From an uncultured Balneolaceae bacterium (GTDB lineage Bacteria > Bacteroidota > Rhodothermia > Balneolales > Balneolaceae): DNA of 38,400 bases. Below the pieces are notes generated by a model. That model was not told the DNA's origin. It saw nothing but the letters and a program-made list of their open reading frames with translations, and did no database searches. The stretch's first letter is position 1. Every line of letters begins with the position of its first letter. The stretch covers positions 1-38,400 of the forward strand of contig CALJMB010000109.1 in NCBI GenBank assembly GCA_937982515.1, in the 5' to 3' direction. The translations under genes were made by a program, and so were the position numbers. Positions 22,195 through 30,462 of this stretch are shown one piece after another.

Positions 22195-23985
22195 TCACCG
22201 AACGGCATTTTTTACGGTTTGCAGCAGAAGGTCGCGTGAACCTGCCGGTTGATCGCTTCTGTAGCCCCCTCCCAACTCCCAAATGATAACGCCACCGATT
22301 TTCTGTTGACGGGTATAGTCAATCTTGGCCTGAACGCTCCTTTCATCGTCATAAGAAATAAATTTCCTTCTGGATGGATCGGGGCTGGCGATGTGAAGAT
22401 ACGCTGCCTGAGCATCGTCATCCCATCGATAGGCGCCGGTACTGTAGTAATTGTTCATGATAGTATGGTAGGGCACATTATCCTGTACCCGTGGGGCGAC
22501 CGGTGTCAGGCTTTGTCCGGGATCTGTAACATAGCCGTTCCATACATATCCGTAGAAGTCGATACCCACTCCCAGTTTCTCCCGCGCAATTCCCGCGTTG
22601 ATGAACGTTTGTAGCGTTCCGTGGATAGACGGGAGGGGCCTGTTGGTTCCAGGAAATGTGAGCCCCCCGTCGTAGACGGAAGAGTTGTGCCAGCTCACCC
22701 ATCCCTCCCAGGCTCCGCTATAGTCGTAGGTCATCAGGTTGATCTGATCAAAGTATTGCTGCAGGTCGCTGAACAGCCCCGGAGACCAGGAAGTAGCTGC
22801 CGTAAGAAGAGGTTTGCTCCCCAATGGGGTTGTTACTTTTTGTAACTCGGCATGTAATTCCCGCACAAGAGCTTTATAATTTTCGACATCGCTGCTATTG
22901 ATCGGTTCCATATCCAGGTCTATACCGTCAAATCCCCAGGTTTTTATCAGTGAAACCAGATTATTGACGAATCGGGCTCTTGAGCCCGGTGTAATGGCCC
23001 GGCTGAATCCATTGTAGTTTCCCCAGCCTCCGATACTGATAAGTACCGGCTTATTGTGTTTATGAGCAGCTGAAACGATAGCATTGATACGGTCGGGGCT
23101 TATATTTTCATAAGCTGCGATAGAAGACAAGCTGCCATCGGCTCGGGCGCTCATGGCAAAATAGATCAGATGGGTGAAAGCATCCCAGTCGATATCGTTT
23201 GCAGAGATGTGCCCCCAGTTACCTCCGGGAGGAGCGTAATGGTTCCACGAAGCCAGGTACGCGCTGACCCATATATCCTGTGTTTCCGGTGGGGTGGTAG
23301 TATCGGGCGGAGAAGTATCGGGCATCTGGCTTGTTGTAAAGCTCCACACCTCAGACCATCCCGATTCAGGGCCGGAACTGACTCTCCAAAAATAGGTTGT
23401 GCCGCTTTCCAGCTGTTCCGGCTCAAAACTTGTCGTACCTGTTGTATGGCTGGCTACGATATCCGTGAACTCATGGTTTGTTGCAACCTGAATATCATAG
23501 GAGTCGGCTCCGGGTACCTTATCCCACCTGAGCGCGACATCAATAGGTACTTCATCGGCACCGTTTTCCGGCAAAGTGAGCGCGGGCGGATCATATGTGC
23601 CCGGGCCGGGTTCGTTTGATGTACTGAATCTCCATGTTTCCGACCAATTGTACGTTGATTCTGTAGCTACTCTCCAGTAGTACACGGAATCGGCTTTCAG
23701 ACCTGCCGGCCGGTATGTGGTTGAGTATATACTGGTGTCTGCCAGTGGATTAGTGAAATCCCGGTCGGTTGCCACTTGCACGGTATAGTACGAAGCACCC
23801 GGAACTTCCATCCACTGAAGTGAAGAGTCGGTCTGTATGCCGTAAGAGTTGTTTTTAGGAGACTGAAGCACAGGAGGCTCAAATGGATCCGGATCATCCG
23901 GTTCAGGTTGGTAAACAGAATTGCATCCTGTGTATATGATAGATATAGAAAGGGTACAAAGAAGCAGTAGTAGCCTTTTATTCAT
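22195..23985 (-). CDS. Secreted GH18 family glycoside hydrolase with two FN3-like domains
   Basis: A 596-residue lipoprotein. The signal peptide ends in YTGC (Cys21). Two FN3-like domains (about 37-122 and 131-217) share motifs such as YTVQVATDRDF, YDIQVATNHEF and YYWRVATES. The GH18 barrel (about 236-590) carries PVLISIGGWGNY (311-322) and the catalytic DGIDLDMEPI (351-360) with proton donor Glu358; QINLMTYDYSG and GVIIWELGGG are later barrel strands. The fold is found in chitinases and endo-N-acetylglucosaminidases acting on GlcNAc-containing polymers. It should sit on the outer membrane or be released. Substrate is not determined. It lies in the middle of the regulatory block, convergent to the sigma-54 activator. 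Confidence 0.92.
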   Translation of the reverse strand: MNKRLLLLLCTLSISIIYTGCNSVYQPEPDDPDPFEPPVLQSPKNNSYGIQTDSSLQWMEVPGASYYTVQVATDRDFTNPLADTSIYSTTYRPAGLKADSVYYWRVATESTYNWSETWRFSTSNEPGPGTYDPPALTLPENGADEVPIDVALRWDKVPGADSYDIQVATNHEFTDIVASHTTGTTSFEPEQLESGTTYFWRVSSGPESGWSEVWSFTTSQMPDTSPPDTTTPPETQDIWVSAYLASWNHYAPPGGNWGHISANDIDWDAFTHLIYFAMSARADGSLSSIAAYENISPDRINAIVSAAHKHNKPVLISIGGWGNYNGFSRAITPGSRARFVNNLVSLIKTWGFDGIDLDMEPINSSDVENYKALVRELHAELQKVTTPLGSKPLLTAATSWSPGLFSDLQQYFDQINLMTYDYSGAWEGWVSWHNSSVYDGGLTFPGTNRPLPSIHGTLQTFINAGIAREKLGVGIDFYGYVWNGYVTDPGQSLTPVAPRVQDNVPYHTIMNNYYSTGAYRWDDDAQAAYLHIASPDPSRRKFISYDDERSVQAKIDYTRQQKIGGVIIWELGGGYRSDQPAGSRDLLLQTVKNAVR

Positions 23986-24408
23986 GATAACCCCGAAAAG
24001 CTGTAGATGTTTTGATTTTAGCTATATACCATGCATGGACATTCCCCTGGAAGAGAAATAGCCAACGTAAAATACATGATAACTAACGTTTCAATAAATA
24101 TAGTAAAAATTTTTAGTCAGATGTAATAAATAGTATGATAAAGTACATTAATATATTTTAATGTAAACTATAGCCGATATTCAGAGAGGGGGACCAGTGA
24201 GAGCTTGGCCAAGCTTTTAAAGTCTGGAAAGAAGGTAGGACGCGGCTTTATCGGCCTGTCAGTGGCGGCTCAGCACCAGGGGCTGTTACGTTCTGCCTAG
24301 TGCCGGGTCAAAACTTGTCCGTTTTTTTCCTATAGAGTAAAAGATCCTGTTTTAAGACAAACCGGACAGGTTTCTGTCGGAGCTAAGCCGGAACTAAATA
24401 ACTCTGGA
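23986..24408. other. 0.42-kb intergenic region with a dispersed motif, no gene
   Basis: The first 190 bp upstream of the GH18 gene are AT-rich and should hold its promoter, but no clear element is recognised. AGCTTGGCCAAGCT (24202-24215) is a perfect palindrome. GGGCTGTTACGTTCT (24280-24294) is a copy of the dispersed intergenic motif. TTGTCCG near 24316 and CGGACAG near 24363 form a loose inverted repeat downstream of the RsbT-like gene. Confidence 0.5.
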
Positions 24409-24825
24409 TCAGAACCGGAGTTTGGTATGAGGGCGGAACGCTCCGGGTATGCGCTTGTGAAAGGAATAGTTAAGGGAGTGCGGAGCTTCGGTCATCTGAA
24501 TGGAAGCTGTATGAAAATATGCATTCAGGCTTTGTAAAACGGTGTCCCAGTCGATGTTCCGGGGGGCTTCCGGAATATGGGCTTTACCTCTTAGTTCTAT
24601 ACCTCCGGAATAGCTCAGGATGATAATGGTGATTTCCAGTATTCCTGTATACTCCATTAGCTTACGGCATACTTCTGATACAGCTGTAGATATTATCGTT
24701 ATTTCAGGTTCTGAACAGTTCTCCTTTTGTGCCTCAGACCGTATGAACTGGGCGATTTCCCGAATGTCTTTTCCGTTTTTAACAACGAATGCGAGACTGG
24801 ATCCCAAAATAGAATTCGAATTCAT
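24409..24825 (-). CDS. Degenerate RsbT-like protein without ATP-binding residues
   Basis: A 138-residue protein that aligns with the first two thirds of the RsbT in this window: DIREIAQFIRSEA, then STAVSEVCRKLMEYTG matching ATALSEVCRNIIEYAG. The N-box Asn is Lys55 here, and the G1 box DHGPGI is replaced by HIPEAPRNI. The ATP lid and G2 regions are unrecognisable. The protein is therefore unlikely to bind ATP, but the interface around the N-box helix is kept. It could compete with RsbT for RsbR/RsbS or for the histidine kinase, or be an eroding paralogue; the open frame over 138 codons argues for a maintained gene. It is monocistronic, between the GH18 gene and the exopolysaccharide locus. Confidence 0.75.
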   Translation of the reverse strand: MNSNSILGSSLAFVVKNGKDIREIAQFIRSEAQKENCSEPEITIISTAVSEVCRKLMEYTGILEITIIILSYSGGIELRGKAHIPEAPRNIDWDTVLQSLNAYFHTASIQMTEAPHSLNYSFHKRIPGAFRPHTKLRF

Positions 24826-25064
24826 AATGCGTCCGATTTATGTAGCTGGCCTTTAGTTTTCGGATCGGATTGAGCCGGCAAGCACTCTCCTCTTTAATCT
24901 AAGTATATTTAAAAAGATGCAAAGAGTAAATTATTTATGAATAAATGTTTGATTATAAAGTAACTGCACAGGTATAGCGATATTAAGAGCTAAGGTTCCA
25001 TTGACCAGATTAATTTTAATAGCATCTCATTATGAACCGTGCATCATTTCGGTTTCAGGTGTTG

Positions 25065-27023
25065 TTAATTTAGGTACGTTATCTGCGTATTTATTGCTCC
25101 GGTTCCGGGAGAACGCAGCTCTAAACCTTTGATTTGTACATGGATAAGCTGTATATCCAAGTGGTGGCGCTTCGCTATAGCCTGAAGCTCTCGGACGACT
25201 TTGGGATGTAATTGGGACTCGGTAATCAGAAGTTTGTCTATTTTTTTTGTGCGAACCACGCGTTCCAATTTCCAGTGGCCCCCAAAAACCGGGTATCCAT
25301 TCACTGATTTGCCTTCAAGTTCCGGGTCTTCGTCGATGAAACCCACCGTGGTATATTTTTGGGGGGCCATACTCTGGATTTGTTGAAGGGCAAACACTCC
25401 CTGTTCACCTGCACCATAAATAAGTATCCGTTGTTGGTTGCTCCTGGACCTTTCAAACAGATATTTGAGTACATGAAATGAGATCCTCATGCCGAGAACC
25501 AGCGTCACCAAAAAATAAAAGTCGATGATAAATAACAGCAGGCCCGATTGTAGCAGATCGTTATAAAAGAAATAGTGAACAAACGCGGTGGCAATTACAG
25601 ACAAGCCAATAATTTTCAGTATCATTACAATTCCGGCAATTCCCAGATGAAGAATCGTGTTTTTATAGAGACCCGATGCCCGGAATATCGCCATCTGCAC
25701 ACAAACGATTACCCCCGCAGCGAGTGCCGCTTCAGTGGGTTTCGCTACTGCAAGGTGTATCAAGTCTGACGGGTAAAGCAGGAAATAGGCGCCAACATAA
25801 GAGCATAAAACAAAAATACCGTCCAGCACATCACGGAAATACCGTTTCCGGATGACAAGGTGGTTGTAAAGATTAAATAATATGCCGTTGTGCAAGAGCT
25901 TGATTTCTTTGTATCTGAGGTGGTTGACGCCCGTTTTAATAATAAAAAGCGTGAAAAATATGACAAGAATAGTGGTGTCGAGATGATCGCTTATGGATAC
26001 CACAAATGCACCCAGGCAGAACAGAAATGAAACAAAGTAGAGTATTAGTACGGTTTTTTTATGAGACAGGCCGCGGTTTATTAATTGGTGATGGATATGA
26101 GACTTATCTGGCAGGAACAGGGATTTTGCAATCTCCTTAAACGCGATGTTCTTGTATGAATGATGCTCATTAGGCAGAAACCAGGAAAAAAAGCGCCGGA
26201 TCACGGATAAAGACGTATCGAGGATGGGTAATCCCAGTACGAAAACAGGAACGAGTGTAGCAAAAGCAGTCGATACCTTGGTAAAGCTTTGGATAGATAG
26301 CAGAGACAAGATGAAGCCGACGAAAAGACTCCCTGAATCTCCCAGGAATATGGTTGCCGGACGAAAGTTGAACCACAGAAACCCGAGTAAAGCGCCGGCA
26401 AGCATCAGGGCGGTTAGGGCGGTGCCCATTTGCTGATGTACCAGAGAAATGGCAAAAATAGTGGCCAGCGCAATTACCGCTACTCCCGATGCCAGGCCGT
26501 CTAAACCGTCTATGAGGTTATAGGCATTTGTGATACCTACTATCCATAACACCGTCAGTGGATAGGAGAGAAATTGCAGGTCCAGAACCCCAGGTCCTGC
26601 CGGATTGGTAACGAAAGAAATACTGTAGCCGGACAGATAGATAAGTGTTGCTGCAAAAACCTGGACGGTGAATTTAAGTCCGGGCCCGAGGTTTGAAATA
26701 TCATCCCGGATACCGGTAGCCACTATCAGAATCAGTGAAATTATAACCAGTATACCTGCCGGTATGTTTACCAGGGGAGTACCCAGGCTATAAACGATAA
26801 AAAAAAACGATTCCGGCAACAGAACATAGAGGCAGCCTAATGTTAATAAAAAGCTGCCCAGTACAGCTATGCCACCGAGGCGGGGAATGGCCCTGGAATG
26901 CACTTTCCTGTCGTTGGGGGTATCGATAGCCCCCCATCTGTGTGCCAGTTGTTTTGCCAGAGGCGTTAATGACAAAGACAACAACAAGGGCAGGACAAAA
27001 ACAATCAGCAGATTAATGATCAT
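25065..27023 (-). CDS. WecA/MraY-type glycosyl-1-phosphate transferase fused to a FlaA1/CapD-like Rossmann module
   Basis: A 652-residue membrane protein. Residues about 1-370 form a polyprenyl-phosphate N-acetylhexosamine-1-phosphate transferase with about 11 helices: DRKVHSRAIPRLGG (38-51), GIRDDISNLGPGLKF (104-118), NAYNLIDGLDGLASG (166-180), FLGDSGSLFVGF (226-237) and HIHHQLINRGLSHKK (309-323). This enzyme class starts the repeat unit on undecaprenyl phosphate. Residues about 395-520 add four more helices, and 530-652 form a Rossmann domain with ILIYGAGEQG (533-542) and VGFIDEDPELEGKSVNGYPVFG. That half resembles the N-terminal part of FlaA1/WbpM-like or WbaP-like proteins but lacks their catalytic domain. 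It is the only initiating transferase in the locus. Confidence 0.88.
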   Translation of the reverse strand: MIINLLIVFVLPLLLSLSLTPLAKQLAHRWGAIDTPNDRKVHSRAIPRLGGIAVLGSFLLTLGCLYVLLPESFFFIVYSLGTPLVNIPAGILVIISLILIVATGIRDDISNLGPGLKFTVQVFAATLIYLSGYSISFVTNPAGPGVLDLQFLSYPLTVLWIVGITNAYNLIDGLDGLASGVAVIALATIFAISLVHQQMGTALTALMLAGALLGFLWFNFRPATIFLGDSGSLFVGFILSLLSIQSFTKVSTAFATLVPVFVLGLPILDTSLSVIRRFFSWFLPNEHHSYKNIAFKEIAKSLFLPDKSHIHHQLINRGLSHKKTVLILYFVSFLFCLGAFVVSISDHLDTTILVIFFTLFIIKTGVNHLRYKEIKLLHNGILFNLYNHLVIRKRYFRDVLDGIFVLCSYVGAYFLLYPSDLIHLAVAKPTEAALAAGVIVCVQMAIFRASGLYKNTILHLGIAGIVMILKIIGLSVIATAFVHYFFYNDLLQSGLLLFIIDFYFLVTLVLGMRISFHVLKYLFERSRSNQQRILIYGAGEQGVFALQQIQSMAPQKYTTVGFIDEDPELEGKSVNGYPVFGGHWKLERVVRTKKIDKLLITESQLHPKVVRELQAIAKRHHLDIQLIHVQIKGLELRSPGTGAINTQITYLN

Positions 27024-27068
27024 TTAAAATTGTAGATGAATAAATTTGAATTTCGCGCCTGGAGTCGA

Positions 27069-27086
27069 GACGCGATACATCGCGTC
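27069..27086. repeat. GACGCGAT hairpin repeat
   Basis: GACGCGAT-AC-ATCGCGTC is a perfect 8-bp hairpin with a 2-nt loop, followed on the plus strand by TTTACG. A related hairpin is at 4335-4352. It lies in the 106-bp gap between the degenerate activator gene and the WecA-type gene, both on the minus strand. Confidence 0.6.
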
Positions 27087-27129
27087 TTTACGTGTTTTAG
27101 TGGCTGTAGCAGCGGATGATTGATGCTTT

Positions 27130-28077
27130 TTAATAAGCGGCTTTTTCCAGCAAATTGAATTGTTTTATCTTTGATGAGAGTGTATCCTCATCTATCCCAA
27201 GTGCTTTGGCCGCCTTCTGCAGAGAATCGGTTGTGCCTAAGACTTTTGTGATCAGTTGCCGTTCAGCTTTTTCGTAGCTTGGGCTTTTTCTATCATATTC
27301 GGATCTGCCGTTCCCCGGCCGTCCGGCTTTTATAGATATGGGAAGATCGTGAGCTTGTATAGTATCACGCCCGGAGGTGATGGCAGCATGTTTTATCGCA
27401 TTTTTTAACTGGTTGACGTTTCCCGGCCAGTGATATTTAATGCACTGATATATGGCCCCGGGCGAAATCTTTTTGCCGGCGGCCTCCGGCAGGGTTCTGA
27501 ATCCCTGGCCAAGAAACACCTCTATTAGCGAGGCTATATCTTCGCGCCGTTGCCGCAAGGGGGGCTGTCCCAGGATATACGGATTGTTAGTTAACAATGC
27601 GTCGTTTAGAAACTGTTTCCCGTGAAGTATGTGGCTGGGCTTGATCTCTATGGAACAGATAACCTGCGGCCGGTTAATTTCTATAACGTGTTTACTGCCT
27701 ATGCGCCTGATCTGCGATAGACCGGTGTTATGAATAAGTTCTTGCTGCAGGTTTTCGGGAAAGCTGTTGAAATTCTCAAAAAAAATGATGCCGCCCCGGC
27801 TCTGTTCCAGCACTCCGTGGTTGATACGGGCGCCGTCTTTAGATAGCGCCAGGTAGCCGAAAACTTTTTTCAGCGCGTCATGCTCTTCAAGGATCCGGCA
27901 GTTGACTGTAATGAAAGGCTTATCACGGCGGTTTCCTTTTTGATGGATTCTTTTCGCCAGCCAGCTTCGCCCTGAGCCATACTCGCCTACAATGAGAATG
28001 TTATTGAAGGACGAGGCAACTCTGTCTGCCTGTTTTAGTATTTCCTTCATGATTGAACTCTCCATATCTGGCCTCAT
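27130..28077 (-). CDS. Sigma-54-activator relative lacking GAFTGA (degenerate AAA+ plus Fis HTH)
   Basis: A 315-residue protein with the layout of a receiver-less enhancer-binding protein. Walker A is GEYGSGRSW (31-39) with Arg37 in place of the essential Lys. The GAFTGA loop is absent: where activators read FGHExGAFTGA, this reads FGYLALSKDGA (73-83). Walker B is GIIFFENF (96-103), lacking the Asp-Glu pair. The sensor II region YHWPGNVNQLKNAIKHA and a Fis-like HTH (LQKAAKALGIDEDTLSSKIKQF, about 287-308) are kept. It should still bind DNA but neither hydrolyse ATP normally nor contact sigma-54. A role as repressor or dominant modulator of the intact activator at 21008 is an inference. Located inside the exopolysaccharide minus arm. 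Confidence 0.82.
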   Translation of the reverse strand: MRPDMESSIMKEILKQADRVASSFNNILIVGEYGSGRSWLAKRIHQKGNRRDKPFITVNCRILEEHDALKKVFGYLALSKDGARINHGVLEQSRGGIIFFENFNSFPENLQQELIHNTGLSQIRRIGSKHVIEINRPQVICSIEIKPSHILHGKQFLNDALLTNNPYILGQPPLRQRREDIASLIEVFLGQGFRTLPEAAGKKISPGAIYQCIKYHWPGNVNQLKNAIKHAAITSGRDTIQAHDLPISIKAGRPGNGRSEYDRKSPSYEKAERQLITKVLGTTDSLQKAAKALGIDEDTLSSKIKQFNLLEKAAY

Positions 28078-28299
28078 GCTGTTATGTGTACGTGTTACAG
28101 ATACATCAATTAAAATTAAAGCTTTGCCCCGGTGTCAGCACCCTGGGTATTGTGTCTATAATCAACAGTCGCATCAAGGGAGTACGGATGCCGTGGATGG
28201 GCCGGCCTGCGCCGACCGTGATAGCCAATGTGTTATCACTGCTTATCAGCCTCATCCGCTGTATCCGCATTCTGACGGCAGGGTATAGTTGACATAGCG

Positions 28300-29319
28300 C
28301 TAGAAGCCCAGAGAGATGCTTACCTGATGAGATGTTCCGTTCAAGTCTATATCTCCCGGGACAAAAGCGTAATCCAGCCGGAAAGCATTGAGCATGAGCC
28401 CCGCTCCCAGCCGTCCTCCTTCGGCAAAAGGACTGTAGAAATATCCGCCCCGCAGGGCAAGGAAATTTTGTACATATACCTCCATTCCTGCCTTATATAT
28501 CAAACCGTCTGTACCGAAGATCTTTTCGTTGGATACAGACAGTAAAAAGTCGGGATATTTAGCCAGGGAAGGGAATCGAAGGGTTAATCCTACTTCGAGC
28601 CGGTGGGGTGCATAGACTCCGGCAACAACGGTTTCGTTCTCTTCCGTCAGTATATAAACAGGTTTAGCCCCCATCCGGCCCTCGGTAATAGCTGTACCTT
28701 TATATACCAGGCCGTAACTAATCAGAGAAGACGGAACGTATAACAACCCTGCGCTTGCGTTGTAGGTCCATACCTCACTGGATGCGGTTTTACCGTAAAA
28801 TGATTGCACAGAAGCCCCTGCGCTTAGCGACCGGAATATCGACCAGGAGTATCCCAGGGCTAAATCTATCTGTGTAAATTGCATATGGTTCGGCCCGTAA
28901 TAAAGCTTTTCATTCAGCATGGAGCTCTGTATGGTGGCGCCTGCGGCCAGATGATGCGATGTACTGCGGCCAAGAGAAAACGTTAAGTTTTCAAGCATGA
29001 TGCCCCGGCCCGGGTTGTAAAGGCTATTGCTGATAAATGAAGCTGAGTTATTGCTGAACACAGGTATGGCCGGATTTGAATAAAAACCGTTTAGGTCAAA
29101 AGGATCGGCTGCATTCGCGTTAGCCATTGCGGATGATCTTGCGTCAAAACCTGAATACCAGAGTCTGTATTCCCTGTCGTTTTCCGGAATTGATTGTCCC
29201 TGGCTGCTATCCGGCACCGAAAGCATTACAACCCAAAAGGTCATGCAGATAAAGACAGCCAGATGAAACCGGCCGCCGGTACTATTTCTATTGGGGTACC
29301 TACTCATGGAGTGTGTCAT
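28300..29319 (-). CDS. PorV/PorQ-like outer-membrane beta-barrel protein
   Basis: A 339-residue protein with a signal peptide (hydrophobic core about 19-35, then SSQGQS). The mature part shows amphipathic strands ending with a terminal Phe (SHQVSISLGF), as in outer-membrane barrels. The N-terminal pattern FDARSSAMANANAADPFDLNGFYSNPA is the hallmark of the PorV/PorQ/UPF0164 group (AR...AM.NA...NPA). Its ATG directly abuts the TAG stop of the Wza-like gene (TAGATG), so the two are translationally coupled. The pairing suggests a role in exopolysaccharide export or anchoring rather than type IX secretion, but that is inferred. It is followed by a 222-bp gap. Confidence 0.8.
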   Translation of the reverse strand: MTHSMSRYPNRNSTGGRFHLAVFICMTFWVVMLSVPDSSQGQSIPENDREYRLWYSGFDARSSAMANANAADPFDLNGFYSNPAIPVFSNNSASFISNSLYNPGRGIMLENLTFSLGRSTSHHLAAGATIQSSMLNEKLYYGPNHMQFTQIDLALGYSWSIFRSLSAGASVQSFYGKTASSEVWTYNASAGLLYVPSSLISYGLVYKGTAITEGRMGAKPVYILTEENETVVAGVYAPHRLEVGLTLRFPSLAKYPDFLLSVSNEKIFGTDGLIYKAGMEVYVQNFLALRGGYFYSPFAEGGRLGAGLMLNAFRLDYAFVPGDIDLNGTSHQVSISLGF

Positions 29320-30027
29320 CTAATTGAAGAGTCTGAATATTCCAAACAGGACAACCACATCCCGTAAAAAAGCGGATAATTCACGAATCACGTTTTCCTG
29401 CCGGGGTACATATACAATATCTCCCGGCTGGACATTTGCCATTGCCTGGACGTTTTCATTTTTGAGATACGTAATAAGGTCTACCTCTATAGGCGCTGAA
29501 ACTTCACCACGTTTGTAGATTTTAATGCTGCGCAAATCGGCCTGGTCGGTTGTTCCACCGGCCTGAGAGAGTACCTGAAATAAGTTTCGTTCTTCTGATA
29601 TGGCATAATTATCAGGCCGCCCTACCGATCCCAAAACCGAAATGATATGTTGCCTGGAGCTGATAACCGTTACAGTCAGGTTTATTTCTCCTTTAACATA
29701 CTGGCTGAGGGCTTTCCCCATACTATTTTCAAACTGTTCTTTGGTAAGGCCTCCGGCTCTGATGTCTCCAATCAGTGGTACGGCGAGCGTGCCGCGGTTT
29801 GTCACTGTTCTGGATGTGTTGAACTCGTCATATCCCCAGACGGAAACTTCAATCTCATCACCCGGATGAATGACATATTCCTCTGCTTTTTGATGAATTA
29901 TGGCGGAACCCAGATCAGGCTCTGAAAAGGTGCTTTCTTGTGAATGGCGTGCTGTTGAACAACCGCTTACTATTATTAAGGCAAGTGAGCAGCTGAACAT
30001 ACAGAAGAATTTAACATTCCGTCTCAT
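29320..30027 (-). CDS. wza: Wza-like polysaccharide export lipoprotein (Poly_export plus SLBB)
   Basis: A 235-residue lipoprotein with signal peptide ending VSGC (Cys23). The Poly_export domain begins YVIHPGDEIEVSVWGYDEFNTS (about 51-72) and continues GTLAVPLIGDIRAGGLTKEQ. The SLBB domain follows, with ISVLGSVGRPDNYAI and LFQVLSQAGGTTDQADLRSIKIYKRG, and then NVQPGDIVYVPR. A C-terminal hydrophobic segment (DVVVLFGIFRLF) may cross the outer membrane. It is shorter than E. coli Wza, as is common in Bacteroidota. It forms the outer-membrane exit for the polymer, with Wzz as inner partner encoded divergently. Confidence 0.92.
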   Translation of the reverse strand: MRRNVKFFCMFSCSLALIIVSGCSTARHSQESTFSEPDLGSAIIHQKAEEYVIHPGDEIEVSVWGYDEFNTSRTVTNRGTLAVPLIGDIRAGGLTKEQFENSMGKALSQYVKGEINLTVTVISSRQHIISVLGSVGRPDNYAISEERNLFQVLSQAGGTTDQADLRSIKIYKRGEVSAPIEVDLITYLKNENVQAMANVQPGDIVYVPRQENVIRELSAFLRDVVVLFGIFRLFN

Positions 30028-30086
30028 GTACTGTAGCCTTTATGTATTTGATGGAATAGTGTTGTCAGGTGAACCTACTGTTTTAG

Positions 30087-30104
30087 TTCAATAAGTATGC
30101 CAAA
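30087..30104 (-). promoter_or_regulatory. Sigma-54 promoter-like site for wza
   Basis: On the minus strand this reads TTTGGCATACTTATTGAA. The -24 box TTGGCATA is perfect; the -12 box is TTGAA where TTGCA is expected, at the correct 10-bp spacing. It lies 60 bp upstream of the wza ATG. The changed -12 C lowers confidence. Confidence 0.35.
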
Positions 30105-30209
30105 GGACGGAATAGAGGCCACATACAGGTTGTAACGTTATACTCCCGGTATTTTCAATGGTCTTGTATTCATCTACATGGAAAACAGTTTAAAATATTG
30201 TTTAAAAAA

Positions 30210-30236
30210 TTAACACCATTATAAAAATAGTGTTAA
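30210..30236. promoter_or_regulatory. Palindrome, candidate enhancer-binding site
   Basis: TTAACAC (30210-30216) and GTGTTAA (30230-30236) are exact inverted copies 13 bp apart, so half-site centres are two helical turns apart, suited to a Fis-type HTH dimer. It lies 106 bp from the wza-facing site and 227 bp from the wzz-facing site. Confidence 0.35.
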
Positions 30237-30462
30237 ACATGTATTCAATTATAATAAACATGTCATTTATATTTATTTTAAAAATAAAAACAAGGGTTGT
30301 TTTGCGTGGCAATTAAATCATTCTTTTGAATGTTATGCGGTTTCGGTAAGGAGTATAGAACAGGCCTTTCTTTTTAATAAACCCGGTTACGATACCGGAC
30401 TGATGATAAATTTACGTATTCAGAATGTACTGGCCGACAGCCCGGAAGGCTATGCTGTAAGT

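Noticed and set aside
27992..28292. Plus-strand frames of 98 and 79 codons
   Set aside because: They overlap the start of the degenerate activator gene and have no family signature.
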